DNA of 63,058 bases from Euryarchaeota archaeon UBA102 (GTDB lineage: Archaea; Thermoplasmatota; Poseidoniia; MGIII; CG-Epi1): the NCBI GenBank assembly GCA_002509225.1, contig DAHL01000045.1:1-63058 (forward strand). The letters run 5' to 3'. Every line of letters starts with the position of its first letter. Positions within the stretch are counted from its first letter, which is position 1. Made by a program: the position numbers and the translations under genes. The notes beneath the pieces were generated by a model that made no database searches, was not told where the DNA came from, and saw only the letters and a list, made by a program, of their open reading frames with translations. This document shows, piece after piece, positions 1 to 8,172 of the stretch.

Positions 1-633
1 GGAGATATTGTAGTCCTAACGACATTGGGTTTAGATCATATAGAATATTTAGGCAATACGATAGAGAAGATAGGTACAACAAAAGGTAAGATTGTGAAAG
101 AATATAGTGAAGTTATTACAGGATGGCAAAAAGAAAATTGGAGATATATACCAAAATGCGTTCAGATACAGTTTGGTGATGATTCAGATGAATGGACAGA
201 ACAGGTATCGAAACTATTAGGGGTGAGATATGAAAAAAGAAGGATAGAGATTCCAGGTAGAATGGAAAAACACGATAATTTCATACTTGATGGTGCTCAC
301 AATTTTCAAGCCTTGGAAAGATTGATGAAGAGTTTAGAAAAAATAGAGAACGTAATCTTTTCTTGTATGAAAGATAAAGATGTTGAGAGAATGATTTCTA
401 CAATACCAAAAAATGTTGAATTGTTGTTAAGTCCTATGAAAAATAAAAGAGGAATGGCTGTAAAAGAGATGATAAAGGCTGCTGAACTCAATCAAAATAA
501 ATACAGAAGTTATGATTCGATTGAAGATGCGATAAAATCGATAGATGATGAAAAAACACTGATAACTGGATCTTTCTATTGTGTTTCAGAAGCTAGAGAA
601 ATAATGAAAATGGATGGAAGTGGAGAATACTAA
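1..633 (+). CDS. folC: Folylpolyglutamate synthase-like Mur ligase, C-terminal part (5' truncated by window)
   Basis: The reading frame is open from base 1, so the gene starts outside the window. The first visible residues include GLDHIEYLG, the FolC motif GLDHxEYLG that follows the central ligase domain. Further on, FILDGAHN matches the conserved DGAHN of the C-terminal Mur-ligase domain. FolC enzymes add glutamate to (dihydro)folates in an ATP-dependent reaction in the cytoplasm. PurH, which uses 10-formyl-tetrahydrofolate, is encoded elsewhere in the window, so folate polyglutamylation makes sense here. Its stop codon overlaps the stop of the convergent DUF655 gene. The family call is firm; the exact substrate (folate or another pterin) is not proven. 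Confidence 0.85.
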   Translation, partial: GDIVVLTTLGLDHIEYLGNTIEKIGTTKGKIVKEYSEVITGWQKENWRYIPKCVQIQFGDDSDEWTEQVSKLLGVRYEKRRIEIPGRMEKHDNFILDGAHNFQALERLMKSLEKIENVIFSCMKDKDVERMISTIPKNVELLLSPMKNKRGMAVKEMIKAAELNQNKYRSYDSIEDAIKSIDDEKTLITGSFYCVSEAREIMKMDGSGEY

Positions 634-1169
634 CGAACGAATAATCTGTATTTTTGATCTTGTACTTTGATTTCATGCTCTATACGTGCAGATATGTACT
701 TAGCTGGATTTTTGAAACCTTGAACGTTATCTTCTATCTCTTGAAAGGAAGAAAATGGGCGACTGGCAATCATGCCCTGCATTGTTTTTTTACCTAAACC
801 TGGAAGTAATTCTAAAGAATGATATCTTCTTGAAATTGGCCCAGCATTGTTGAAAAATTGAACGAATTTTTCTTCTTGAGATTTTATGATTTCGTCAAGA
901 ATGAAAGGCAATTCAGACTGAGCGGTATGTGTTAAATCGTTATATTTAACTCTGGCTTTTACGGATTCGATTTCCTTTCTTAGTTCATGATCTTTTCCGA
1001 TATAGACTTTATCACCTATAGAAAGAGAAGCTCCTTTAACTGGCTCCATTTCAAAAATTTTATATTCTTCTGAACCGATACCATAAACGATAGCCTCTCT
1101 TCTAAATCTTCTTTGACTATCAGGCCTACCTTCCGGTAATATATCTAATAAAAATGCGAACTCTTCCAA
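630..1169 (-). CDS. DUF655 family RNA-binding/HhH protein
   Basis: This 179-residue protein matches the archaeal DUF655 family. An N-terminal beta-rich part begins near residue 1 (EFAFLLDILPEGR) and includes a segment around IGDKVYIGK. The C-terminal part has a helix-hairpin-helix-like LLPGLGKKTMQ near residue 120. DUF655 proteins are presumed nucleic-acid-binding, and their biochemical role is not established. In many archaea the order eL21-rpoF-DUF655-rsmA is conserved. Here the first three are present in that order on the minus strand, but rsmA has moved and sits near 19.7 kb. Only 4 nt separate it from rpoF, so the genes are likely co-transcribed. Confidence 0.85.
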   Translation of the reverse strand: MEEFAFLLDILPEGRPDSQRRFRREAIVYGIGSEEYKIFEMEPVKGASLSIGDKVYIGKDHELRKEIESVKARVKYNDLTHTAQSELPFILDEIIKSQEEKFVQFFNNAGPISRRYHSLELLPGLGKKTMQGMIASRPFSSFQEIEDNVQGFKNPAKYISARIEHEIKVQDQKYRLFVR

Positions 1170-1173
1170 AAAA

Positions 1174-1674
1174 TCACTCCCCTAAATTATCCTTGACGGC
1201 CGTGATTATTTGTGCTATTTCATCATTGCCTAAAGTAAATCTTTCTCTAGCAAATAATGCTCTAACTTCATCTGGTGATTGAGGTAAAATGTCTGCAATT
1301 TTAGTTGCGTAATAATTATTGACGTGTTCTAAATCTTGAACGCCCTCTACTATAGCTTTTGAATTTTCTAATTTTGAAGAAGAAATCTTTTGAACATGAT
1401 CTAATGCCAAGTTGTGTTCATATTTTATCTGTTCATTAAGCATCATTTTATCTGAACCGCAAGAATCACAAGTTGGACCTTTTGGACCTTCCACTTCATC
1501 TTCTGAATCTTCTGTTGATTCGGAAGCTGGAGCTTCGGGAACTTCCTCAACTTCTGGAACTGGTTGAAAATGACCACATTCGACACATCTTAGACGATTT
1601 TCTCGTCTAGATAGCTCATCTGAAAAGAGGATTTTGACTTCAGATAAAGTGAGTGGTTGTGGTTCTTCCGACAT
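1174..1674 (-). CDS. rpoF: DNA-directed RNA polymerase subunit F (Rpb4) with inserted zinc ribbon
   Basis: The C-terminal half (residues about 80-166) is the helical Rpb4/RpoF domain, with the typical KIADILPQSPDEVRALFAR segment. RpoF pairs with RpoE (Rpb7) to form the stalk of archaeal RNA polymerase. Unusually, residues about 28-75 carry two CxxC pairs (C30/C33 and C69/C72). They are separated by an acidic, Pro/Glu-rich linker of about 35 residues, which looks like a zinc ribbon inserted between the first helix (LSEVKILF) and the core. Standard archaeal RpoF is about 110 residues, so this protein is clearly longer. The neighbours eL21 and DUF655 support the call. The function of the insertion is unknown. 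Confidence 0.88.
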   Translation of the reverse strand: MSEEPQPLTLSEVKILFSDELSRRENRLRCVECGHFQPVPEVEEVPEAPASESTEDSEDEVEGPKGPTCDSCGSDKMMLNEQIKYEHNLALDHVQKISSSKLENSKAIVEGVQDLEHVNNYYATKIADILPQSPDEVRALFARERFTLGNDEIAQIITAVKDNLGE

Positions 1675-1687
1675 GATAATAATTCTC

Positions 1688-1978
1688 CTAATTTGCCTTT
1701 CTTAAATGTTCGGAACGTACTATTAGTTCCTTGTACATTTTTCCGATACGTGTTTTGACTAGATAAGCCTGTCCCTGAGTACCTATTACTTCTCCAGTTA
1801 AACCATGAAAGCGTGAATGAGGTTGGCCCTTCTGAATAGATGGATCGATTACTATACTAACTTTCTCGCCTTCAGTGTACTTGATTAGTGACCTAGTAAT
1901 TGGAGAAAGGCCCTTATCTCGAATACTTTTAGAGAGTTTTTTTCTAGATGCACTTCTTAGACCACGCGAACGTTTCAT
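1688..1978 (-). CDS. rpl21e: 50S ribosomal protein eL21
   Basis: This 96-residue basic protein has the eL21 pattern: an N-terminal MKRSRGLRSASRKKLSK-type start, then GLSPITRSL, GEKVSIVIDPSIQKGQPHSRFHG and a C-terminal KTRIGKMYKELIV. eL21 is a structural protein of the archaeal and eukaryotic large subunit. Its start overlaps the end of pus10 by 4 nt (ATGA), and rpoF follows after 13 nt. The run pus10-rpl21e-rpoF-DUF655 is therefore probably one minus-strand operon. The eL21-RpoF-DUF655 order is a known archaeal synteny. Confidence 0.95.
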   Translation of the reverse strand: MKRSRGLRSASRKKLSKSIRDKGLSPITRSLIKYTEGEKVSIVIDPSIQKGQPHSRFHGLTGEVIGTQGQAYLVKTRIGKMYKELIVRSEHLRKAN

Positions 1979-3291
1979 TTTTCTACCTCGGTTTCTTCTA
2001 AATAAAGTTGAACGACATCCAATCGCTCGACCTTACATTGCGAGTCTACGAGACCTGAGAAGTTCGGTTCTGTGCGACCTTCATCACCACTGACCAATTC
2101 CTTAATGTAAGTCCCATGCTCTGCACAGATTTCCAAGACTGCGTGGTCGTCTGAGAAATCGATAATATCGACATCCCTTATACCTCGCTTTCTTATCAAG
2201 TCTGAACGGCGATGAGAAACACGTTTTGGGGTTCTCTGCTCGACGACTGTGCCGGTCAACGCAGCCGCCCCTTTCTTAAGCTTTTCCTTTGAAATAGGGG
2301 GCTCGAAAGATACCTTTGCTCGATATAGCTTATCACAAGAAGTGTTTTTTAATTCTCTAACTCTTTTCTTATCCACTAACATCAAATGTGATATTGAAAC
2401 TCTACCTTCATTTTCATTGTTGACTAGAGATTGAAGAGAATCTAAATCTAATGTTCGTTTTTTTGGTGTTTTTAATTCTAAGACAAATGGTCGACCATCC
2501 CCCAACATCCTGGCATCTATATCCTCCCTACCCATACCGTGAAAAGAATCGAAAATAGAAAGACTGCTTTCCAAAAATGGTTTTGCTATTAATGATTGTA
2601 CTGATTCTGGATAAGTCTGGCCTGTCTCGTTACATAATGAACAGCCTCTACCTCTACATTTTCTACACGGCCAGCGTGTTTGAGGTATTGTGCGATCCAA
2701 CTTCACATAACGACCTTCTATGAAAAGAGAACGTACAGTTGGTTCGGCTACACCGTAAAGAGTATCTATCAAAATAGTAATCTCGGGATTTGGTCTCTCC
2801 AAACGAATGTCCATTTTTTTGGAGAGAAGGATTCCGACTTCTCTATTAATTTGTGTTTTGATTGATTCTCCTAAATTTTCTCCTAGAGACTCTTGAATTT
2901 TATTCTCAAATTCTAATATTTTTTTATCAACTATACTTCCGATTTCAAATGTTGAAAATGAATAATCAGAAACAGCCGACATTGCAATATCTACGAAATT
3001 TTCTTTTTCTGTTAATACTCCTAAACAGAGTTCACAATCCGTATCACCTGATAAATGAGAAGAGTTAGATTTGTCGATATCTATAAACACAAATTGATTA
3101 TCTCCTATTTTCTCTTGAACTGTAGTTAAATTTTCCTTTTTTGAATTGTCTAAAAAGTATTTATGTTCTAAAAGAGAGATGCCACGCTCAAGATTTGTTA
3201 GGCCAGAACCCACCATCCCCACTTGGCGACCCATACAAGATAAACAGAGATAATATTCTGATAATACTTTGAACAAATTGGAAACTAACAC
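1975..3291 (-). CDS. pus10: tRNA pseudouridine synthase Pus10
   Basis: At 438 residues this is the usual length of archaeal Pus10, which makes pseudouridine 54 and 55 in the T-arm of tRNA. The C-terminal catalytic part has the signatures SLFIEGRYVKLDRTIPQTRW, a CRKCRGRGC zinc-type motif and FHGMGREDIDARMLGDGRPF, which contains the catalytic Asp. The N-terminal part (about 1-170) is the THUMP-like domain with a cysteine motif (CLSCMGRQ). It lies first in the pus10-rpl21e-rpoF-DUF655 operon. A TATA-like element about 25 nt upstream of the start suggests a leaderless message. Confidence 0.93.
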   Translation of the reverse strand: MLVSNLFKVLSEYYLCLSCMGRQVGMVGSGLTNLERGISLLEHKYFLDNSKKENLTTVQEKIGDNQFVFIDIDKSNSSHLSGDTDCELCLGVLTEKENFVDIAMSAVSDYSFSTFEIGSIVDKKILEFENKIQESLGENLGESIKTQINREVGILLSKKMDIRLERPNPEITILIDTLYGVAEPTVRSLFIEGRYVKLDRTIPQTRWPCRKCRGRGCSLCNETGQTYPESVQSLIAKPFLESSLSIFDSFHGMGREDIDARMLGDGRPFVLELKTPKKRTLDLDSLQSLVNNENEGRVSISHLMLVDKKRVRELKNTSCDKLYRAKVSFEPPISKEKLKKGAAALTGTVVEQRTPKRVSHRRSDLIRKRGIRDVDIIDFSDDHAVLEICAEHGTYIKELVSGDEGRTEPNFSGLVDSQCKVERLDVVQLYLEETEVEK

Positions 3292-3308
3292 AAATAACGT
3301 ATGAGTAA

Positions 3309-3341
3309 ATGTTTAAATTAGTGTCTAGCAAAGTTATATAG
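3309..3341. promoter_or_regulatory. Divergent promoter region, pus10 (-) and HEAT-SAP gene (+)
   Basis: The 75-nt spacer between the divergent starts holds two TATA-like boxes. TTTAAA(T) at about 3312-3318 reads as ATTTAAAC on the minus strand, about 24 nt before the pus10 ATG. GTTATATAG at about 3333-3341 is centred about 29 nt before the HEAT-SAP ATG. Both distances fit leaderless or nearly leaderless archaeal transcripts. This is position-based inference. Confidence 0.55.
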
Positions 3342-3366
3342 ACAAATTCAGTAAGCCGTAGTAAGC

Positions 3367-4071
3367 ATGGAAGAGAATGAAGAGACGAATGAGCAGTCGA
3401 ACAATCTTGAAAATCAAAGTTTAATCACCATGATTGGAGATTCGAAAACTAGAAGAGAAGCTATGACTGAGTTTGGAAAAATGGGAGAAGCGGCATTGGT
3501 TAGTTTAGTTAATGAAGGAATAGGCAATGAAGACAGTGACGTTCAGAGAGCTTCAATGGATATGATTGGAAGAATAAAATCCTCTAAAGGGATGCCCTAT
3601 CTCATATTGGGCACACAGAGTGAAGATTCCAAAGTTAGATGGCATGCTGTTAAAGGTCTAAGAAAATTCGATTCTAACAAAGCTATAGAAGCATTGATTC
3701 AAACGTTATCTGACGAAGACAAACACGTTAGACTACGTGCGGCAAAATCGCTGAGTGAGATGGGAGAAAGTGCAATGCCAGAAATAGAGAAAATACTAGA
3801 TAGTGGAGATGAAATGAAAAGAATGGGAGCAGGTAGAGTTCTAAAATTTAGAAACCTGGAAGTCCCTGAAAGAGAAATCTCAACGCCTGAAGAAACAGTA
3901 GAAGAAAAAGAAGAAGAGACTGCGGAAGAGGAAGAAGATGTTGTTGAAGAAGAGGAAGAAGATAATTTAGAGCAGAAAACCGTAAAGGAATTAAAAGAAA
4001 TGCTCCGAGATAAAAAAATGAAAGTTAGTGGAAAGAAAGCTGACTTAATAGAACGACTTGGAAAATATTAA
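3367..4071 (+). CDS. HEAT-repeat protein with acidic linker and C-terminal SAP domain
   Basis: Residues about 15-160 form three to four HEAT/PBS-type helical repeats (for example DSKVRWHAVKGLRKF and DKHVRLRAAKSLSEMG). They are followed by a strongly acidic Glu-rich linker (about 170-205). The C-terminal 30 residues (VKELKEMLRDKKMKVSGKKADLIERL) match a SAP domain, a small helix-turn-helix fold that binds DNA. A HEAT scaffold joined to a DNA-binding SAP tail suggests a chromatin- or repair-associated adaptor; that role is inference. It abuts the convergent asnS gene with no spacer and has its own TATA-like promoter. Confidence 0.75.
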   Translation: MEENEETNEQSNNLENQSLITMIGDSKTRREAMTEFGKMGEAALVSLVNEGIGNEDSDVQRASMDMIGRIKSSKGMPYLILGTQSEDSKVRWHAVKGLRKFDSNKAIEALIQTLSDEDKHVRLRAAKSLSEMGESAMPEIEKILDSGDEMKRMGAGRVLKFRNLEVPEREISTPEETVEEKEEETAEEEEDVVEEEEEDNLEQKTVKELKEMLRDKKMKVSGKKADLIERLGKY

Positions 4072-5415
4072 TCAAGGATTAGTACGTCTCATTGTTCTTG
4101 GAAATGGAATTACATTCTTAATATGTTCTGCACCACAAATCCAACTAGTTAACCTATCTAAACCTAAACCGAAGCCTGAATGAGGGACGGAGCCATACTT
4201 GCGTAAATCCATATACCAACCATATGAAGCCGGTTCCATTCCTTCTTCTCGAATTCTAGTATCTAATTCATCGGGTGACCAAATTCTTTCACCTCCACCG
4301 ATAATCTCCCCATAACCTTCAGGAGCTAATAAATCATGACAAACTAATGATTTGGGGTCTTCGGGATCGGGACGGTGATAGAATCCTTTCTCCTTTGGAA
4401 AATGAGTTATGAATAGAGGTTGAGTTCTAGAACTTGTAAGGGCTTTCTCTTCTTTATAGCCGAAATCATCCCCCCAAGATAAATCAAAACCTAAAGAATT
4501 CAATTCATCTATTACATCAGAATATTTCATCTTTTCGAATGGCCCTTTGACATTTTGTAATAGAGAAATATCTCTACCGAGGTGTTCTAATTCGGAAAGA
4601 TTATTAGACAATACTTCATTCAAAATAGTATTGATCATACCTTCTTCTAATTCCATCATTTGATGATTATGAGTCCAGGCAGCTTCTACTTCGGCGTGCC
4701 AGAATTCAGTGAGATGGCGTCTAGTTCTAGATTTTTCTGCTCTGAATGATGGAGCGACGGTGAAAATTTTCTCTAAACCGAACATTGTAGCTTCGGCATA
4801 AAGTTGCCAAGATTGACTTAAATGAGCATAAAATTTTTGTCCTGATTTTTCATTGTGATCATCATATGAAACGTTGAAAAGAGTAGAGCCTCCTTCACAT
4901 GCACTGGTAGTAAAACTTGGAGATTGCACTTCGGCATAGCCCAAAGAAATCCAATAATTTCTAAAAGCTTGAAAGATTGTTGAACGTATTTTTAGACATG
5001 AGACCATGTCACGACTTCGGAGCCAGAGATGCCTATTGTTCAGCAAATGTTCATCGCTTTGATCTTTAGTAATTGGGAAAGTATCGGCATAATGAAGTAC
5101 TTCAAAATTAGAGGCTTTAAGTTCCCAGCCGCCGGGTGCTCTTTCGTCCTTTATTGGCGTTCCAGTAACTAACACTGAAGATTCAACTAGAGCTTTTTTT
5201 GAAGCAGTAAAACTGGATTCTGAAACAGAATCAGAGGAGACTACTGATTGTATAATTCCAGTACTGTCTCGTAAAACTATGAAGGATAGTTTGCCCGATG
5301 AACGTGTCCTGTAAATCCAACCTCTTACGGAAATCGATTTGCCATCTACTACCCCATTTAGGATATCACCGATTGTGGTAAAGTTATCTGAATCTGGGAA
5401 TTCAGGATATGTCAT
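4072..5415 (-). CDS. asnS: Asparaginyl-tRNA synthetase
   Basis: This class IIb aminoacyl-tRNA synthetase has an N-terminal OB-fold anticodon-binding domain (about 10-110, VRGWIYRTRSSGKLSFIVLRD). The catalytic domain carries motif 2 (FRAEKSRTRRHLTEFWHAE) and motif 3 (GFGLGLDRL). The C-terminal GEIIGGGERI and the ending NVIPFPRT favour AsnRS over AspRS. I chose the ATG at 5415. The frame can be extended 20 codons to 5475, but that would overlap the ribosome binding site and start of the divergent small zinc protein, and the conserved OB fold begins after MTYPEF. A dedicated AsnRS means Asn-tRNA need not be made by amidation of Asp-tRNA. Confidence 0.92.
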   Translation of the reverse strand: MTYPEFPDSDNFTTIGDILNGVVDGKSISVRGWIYRTRSSGKLSFIVLRDSTGIIQSVVSSDSVSESSFTASKKALVESSVLVTGTPIKDERAPGGWELKASNFEVLHYADTFPITKDQSDEHLLNNRHLWLRSRDMVSCLKIRSTIFQAFRNYWISLGYAEVQSPSFTTSACEGGSTLFNVSYDDHNEKSGQKFYAHLSQSWQLYAEATMFGLEKIFTVAPSFRAEKSRTRRHLTEFWHAEVEAAWTHNHQMMELEEGMINTILNEVLSNNLSELEHLGRDISLLQNVKGPFEKMKYSDVIDELNSLGFDLSWGDDFGYKEEKALTSSRTQPLFITHFPKEKGFYHRPDPEDPKSLVCHDLLAPEGYGEIIGGGERIWSPDELDTRIREEGMEPASYGWYMDLRKYGSVPHSGFGLGLDRLTSWICGAEHIKNVIPFPRTMRRTNP

Positions 5416-5476
5416 CTGAATAGTGAGGAAAGGGGCCCGACAAAAACTCTTTGGTACCCGCTCCTTAGGAGGCATT

Positions 5477-5683
5477 GTGTACGGAATAGTTGTTTGTCCT
5501 AAATGTATGCAGATACAAGGTATAGAAATTGAGGGGAAAGTGAGTTACGGTTGTAATGGTTGTAGAAAAAGACATAAAATAAGTAAAATAAAAATTTGGA
5601 ATAGAGTAAATAGGGCTGATGAAGTGGCAGAAGCTGTAGCTTTAGTTAAAGAAAAAATATGGGGAAAGGAAAAAAATGGTTGA
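5477..5683 (+). CDS. Small zinc-ribbon protein (DUF1922-like)
   Basis: A 68-residue protein with two cysteine pairs, CPKC near residues 7-10 and CNGC near 27-30, spaced like a single zinc ribbon, then a basic helical tail ending KEKIWGKEKNG. The start is taken as GTG at 5477 because a strong TTAGGAGG ribosome binding site lies at 5465-5472. The longer frame back to 5423 lacks such a site and would run into the divergent asnS start. Its end overlaps the downstream metallo-hydrolase gene by 8 nt. It resembles small archaeal zinc-ribbon proteins of unknown function. Confidence 0.7.
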   Translation: MYGIVVCPKCMQIQGIEIEGKVSYGCNGCRKRHKISKIKIWNRVNRADEVAEAVALVKEKIWGKEKNG

Positions 5684-6515
5684 GGTTGTTTTACTAGGTA
5701 TTGCTCAAGATGGGGGAAGACCTCAAGCGGGTTGCAATCTAGATTGTTGTGTAGACATACACTCTAAACCAGAACTATGGAAAACGCCGGTGTCGTTAGG
5801 AGTTATAGAGAAAGATAATTTACATCTAATAGAAGCTAGTAGAATGATTGGAAAGCAACTTACGATGGTCGGTAATAAAATACCGAGAAGTGTTTGGATA
5901 ACGCATGTACACCTTGGGCATATTGATGGGCTTGGTCAATTTGGAACTGAATCGATGAATACAAAAAGAGCGACTTTGCATTGCTCAAAAAAAGTTTCTG
6001 AAAATATAGAAAAAACGCCCTCATTAAAACTTCTATTAGAAAATGAAAATTTAGTATTTGGAGATTGGGGGGTGAGAAATGAAAACTTAAAAATAACACC
6101 AGTGGAGATACCGCATAGAGATGAACTTGGAGACAATCACGCACTGATAATTGAAGGGATAGAAAACAAATTATTGTTTATGCCAGATCATGATACTTGG
6201 AATGAAACTCTTGAATCTGTTGGATTTGAATCGATAAAAGATTGGTTGAAAAGTTGTGAAATAGATATAGCTCTGATTGATGGAACGTTTTGGAATGATA
6301 AAGAAATAAAGCACCGCTCGCAAGAAGATGTGAAACATCCATCGATTGAAGAAACGCTGGAAAGAATTGGAGTGAGTAAGAAAGATGATCCTAGAATTGT
6401 ATTTGTACATTTTAATCATACAAACCCAGTTCTAAACGAGGAAACGGAAGAATACAAAAAGGTTATAGAAATGGGATGGGAAATTGGTACGGAAGGTATG
6501 AAATTTTATCTATAA
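5676..6515 (+). CDS. PqqB-like metallo-beta-lactamase-fold hydrolase
   Basis: The N-terminus contains GIAQDGGRPQAGC followed by CC, the start typical of PqqB-like members of the metallo-beta-lactamase superfamily. The metal motif reads THVHLGH at about 76-82. It keeps the three histidines, with Gly where many family members have Asp (HxHxDH). A later FMPDHDTW supplies further likely ligands near residue 170, and VHFNHTNP supplies the last histidine region. No other pqq genes are nearby, so PQQ synthesis is not implied; a hydrolase or oxygen-activating role on an unknown substrate is more cautious. It is translationally coupled to the zinc-ribbon gene upstream. Confidence 0.75.
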   Translation: MVEVVLLGIAQDGGRPQAGCNLDCCVDIHSKPELWKTPVSLGVIEKDNLHLIEASRMIGKQLTMVGNKIPRSVWITHVHLGHIDGLGQFGTESMNTKRATLHCSKKVSENIEKTPSLKLLLENENLVFGDWGVRNENLKITPVEIPHRDELGDNHALIIEGIENKLLFMPDHDTWNETLESVGFESIKDWLKSCEIDIALIDGTFWNDKEIKHRSQEDVKHPSIEETLERIGVSKKDDPRIVFVHFNHTNPVLNEETEEYKKVIEMGWEIGTEGMKFYL

Positions 6516-7301
6516 AGTTTCTTCACGTAAAGCTCCATCTCGTAACACTGGCCTCAAATCTCTAAAGGTGGAAATGTCATCCAATGAGATGTCTGCTACT
6601 GCTATTCCTTCTTCAAACTTAGGTATAGTAGCTATCTCTTTTCCACGTGGATCATATATTGTTGATTCGCCTGCAAAGGACAATGAGCCTTGAACGCCAA
6701 CATTGTTAGCGAAAGCCCAGAAGCATGTAGTTTCTATCGCTCGGGCAGGAAGAACTCTGTGAAATAACGGACGAGATGTTGTGGGGCTGGCGGCTAAATT
6801 TAATATTACTTCGGCACCGCCTCGAGCTAATGCTGTTGATTGCCTTGGAAAGAAAAGATCATAACATACTTGAATCCCTATCTTGCCTATCTCTGTATCG
6901 AATACGTGAATATCCTCACCCTCTCCAAAATATGTTTTTTCTTCGAATGGACCAAAATTAGGAAGGTACTGTTTGCGATAATGACCTATGTATCCATTGG
7001 GTCCAACGAAAACAGCACAATTGTATAAAGTTCCAGATGATTTTTCTACCATTCCTGCAGCTATGTACATATTATGAGAGGCGGCTAAATCACATAGACC
7101 AGACAAAGCGGGGCCGTTTCCAGGTATAGTTTCTGCCACGTCGTTCAAGCCATCTCTAAGATTGTAACCTGTAACAAATAATTCAGGTAAAGTTAGAAGA
7201 TTTATTTCTTCCTTAGATTCTTCAACCAATCTTTTTACAGTTGATAAATTTGAGACTACGTCCCCCCTCCTAACTTCAGCTTGTAGAACGGCCAGCTTCA
7301 C
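6510..7301 (-). CDS. Carbon-nitrogen hydrolase (nitrilase superfamily)
   Basis: This 263-residue protein has the nitrilase-superfamily catalytic triad in the expected order: Glu40 in LPELFVTGYN, Lys110 in HYRKQYLP, and Cys146 in QVCYDLFFPR. Such enzymes cleave amides or nitriles through a thioester intermediate. The start is GTG at 7301. It is divergent from nadE across a 67-nt spacer. In two-domain NAD synthetases a nitrilase-fold glutaminase supplies ammonia to the NadE domain. This free-standing nitrilase beside a short NadE could be a separate amidase partner; that link is inference from position only. Alternatives include omega-amidase or carbamoylputrescine amidase. Confidence 0.85.
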   Translation of the reverse strand: MKLAVLQAEVRRGDVVSNLSTVKRLVEESKEEINLLTLPELFVTGYNLRDGLNDVAETIPGNGPALSGLCDLAASHNMYIAAGMVEKSSGTLYNCAVFVGPNGYIGHYRKQYLPNFGPFEEKTYFGEGEDIHVFDTEIGKIGIQVCYDLFFPRQSTALARGGAEVILNLAASPTTSRPLFHRVLPARAIETTCFWAFANNVGVQGSLSFAGESTIYDPRGKEIATIPKFEEGIAVADISLDDISTFRDLRPVLRDGALREETL

Positions 7302-7320
7302 TTCTGTCTCAAGCTTTGCA

Positions 7321-7331
7321 GTCTATAAAAG
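7321..7331. promoter_or_regulatory. TATA box possibly shared by nitrilase and nadE
   Basis: CTATAAAAG at 7322-7330 is the only clear TATA-like element in the divergent spacer. Its centre is about 25 nt from the nitrilase GTG (leaderless on the minus strand) and about 43 nt from the nadE ATG (about 17-nt leader on the plus strand). One near-symmetric box could serve both directions. Confidence 0.5.
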
Positions 7332-7368
7332 ACACTGTTTGTTTATACTATGTGATTATCAGGTCTTA

Positions 7369-8172
7369 ATGAATCTTCCAACAGATACACGAAATATAAT
7401 TCGCTCATTCATAAAAACGAGAGTTATGGAAGCAGAAAGAGAGGGTGTAGTGATTGGACTTTCGGGAGGGATAGATTCAGCGACTGTGTTAGAATTAGTT
7501 ACTGATGCATTGGGAAATGAAAAGGTAGTTGGGATGATTATGCCGGATGGAGAAACGGAATCGACGGCTATGGCTACAGAACATGCAAAATCTTTGAATG
7601 TAGAAATTGAAATAATAGATATCAATTCTATTGTTTCAACGTTTATGAGACGAACGGAACTATTTGAAAATAAATCTGAAATAGGGAATTTGAAAGCCCG
7701 AATAAGAATGTCTTTACTTTATGCAAAATCGAATCAGACGAATAAATTAGTGAGTGGGACTTCTAATAAATCTGAATTATTGATAGGGTATTATACAAAA
7801 TGGGGAGATGGTGGTGCAGATCTATTACCTATTGGGGATTTGTACAAAACACAAGTGTATCAATTAGCGAGAGAGATAGGTGTGCCCCGAAAAATAATAG
7901 ATAGAAAACCTACAGCAGAATTGTGGGAGGGTCAAACGGACGAACAGGAAATAGGAATGAAATATAGTGAGCTTGATAGAATTTTAATGGGGTTAGAAAG
8001 AAAATTTGACGACGAAAAAATAATTGAAAAGATGGAAGTAGAAAAAGAACAAATTAAGAAAGTAAAAGAGATGATTAAAGGTACTGTGCACAAACGAATT
8101 TTTCCTCCGGTTTGTAAAATAGGATTGCGTACTGTTGGAATTGATTGGCGTGAAGTGATAGGAATTGCTTAG
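7369..8172 (+). CDS. nadE: NAD+ synthetase, ammonia-dependent type
   Basis: NadE amidates nicotinate adenine dinucleotide to NAD+ using ATP. The ATP-pyrophosphatase loop GLSGGIDSAT is near residue 35. SGTSNKSELLIGYYTKWGDGGADLLPIGDLYKTQV is the family's conserved central region, and PTAELWEGQTDE follows. There is no glutaminase domain, so it belongs to the short form. I chose the ATG at 7369 rather than the upstream TTG at 7339, because the TATA element at 7322-7330 would leave no room for transcription to start before 7339. Confidence 0.93.
   Translation: MNLPTDTRNIIRSFIKTRVMEAEREGVVIGLSGGIDSATVLELVTDALGNEKVVGMIMPDGETESTAMATEHAKSLNVEIEIIDINSIVSTFMRRTELFENKSEIGNLKARIRMSLLYAKSNQTNKLVSGTSNKSELLIGYYTKWGDGGADLLPIGDLYKTQVYQLAREIGVPRKIIDRKPTAELWEGQTDEQEIGMKYSELDRILMGLERKFDDEKIIEKMEVEKEQIKKVKEMIKGTVHKRIFPPVCKIGLRTVGIDWREVIGIA

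Noticed and set aside
3880..3975. GAA/GAG-rich tandem repeat
   Set aside because: It encodes the acidic linker of the HEAT-SAP protein. The repeat units are irregular, so it is codon-level low complexity, not a separate repeat element.
5416..5475. 20-codon N-terminal extension of asnS
   Set aside because: It would overlap the strong TTAGGAGG site and start of the divergent zinc-ribbon gene, and the extra residues are not part of the conserved OB fold.
5676..6515. Evidence for PQQ biosynthesis
   Set aside because: Only a PqqB-like fold is present; no pqqA, C, D or E gene lies nearby, and PqqB-like hydrolases are widespread outside PQQ producers.
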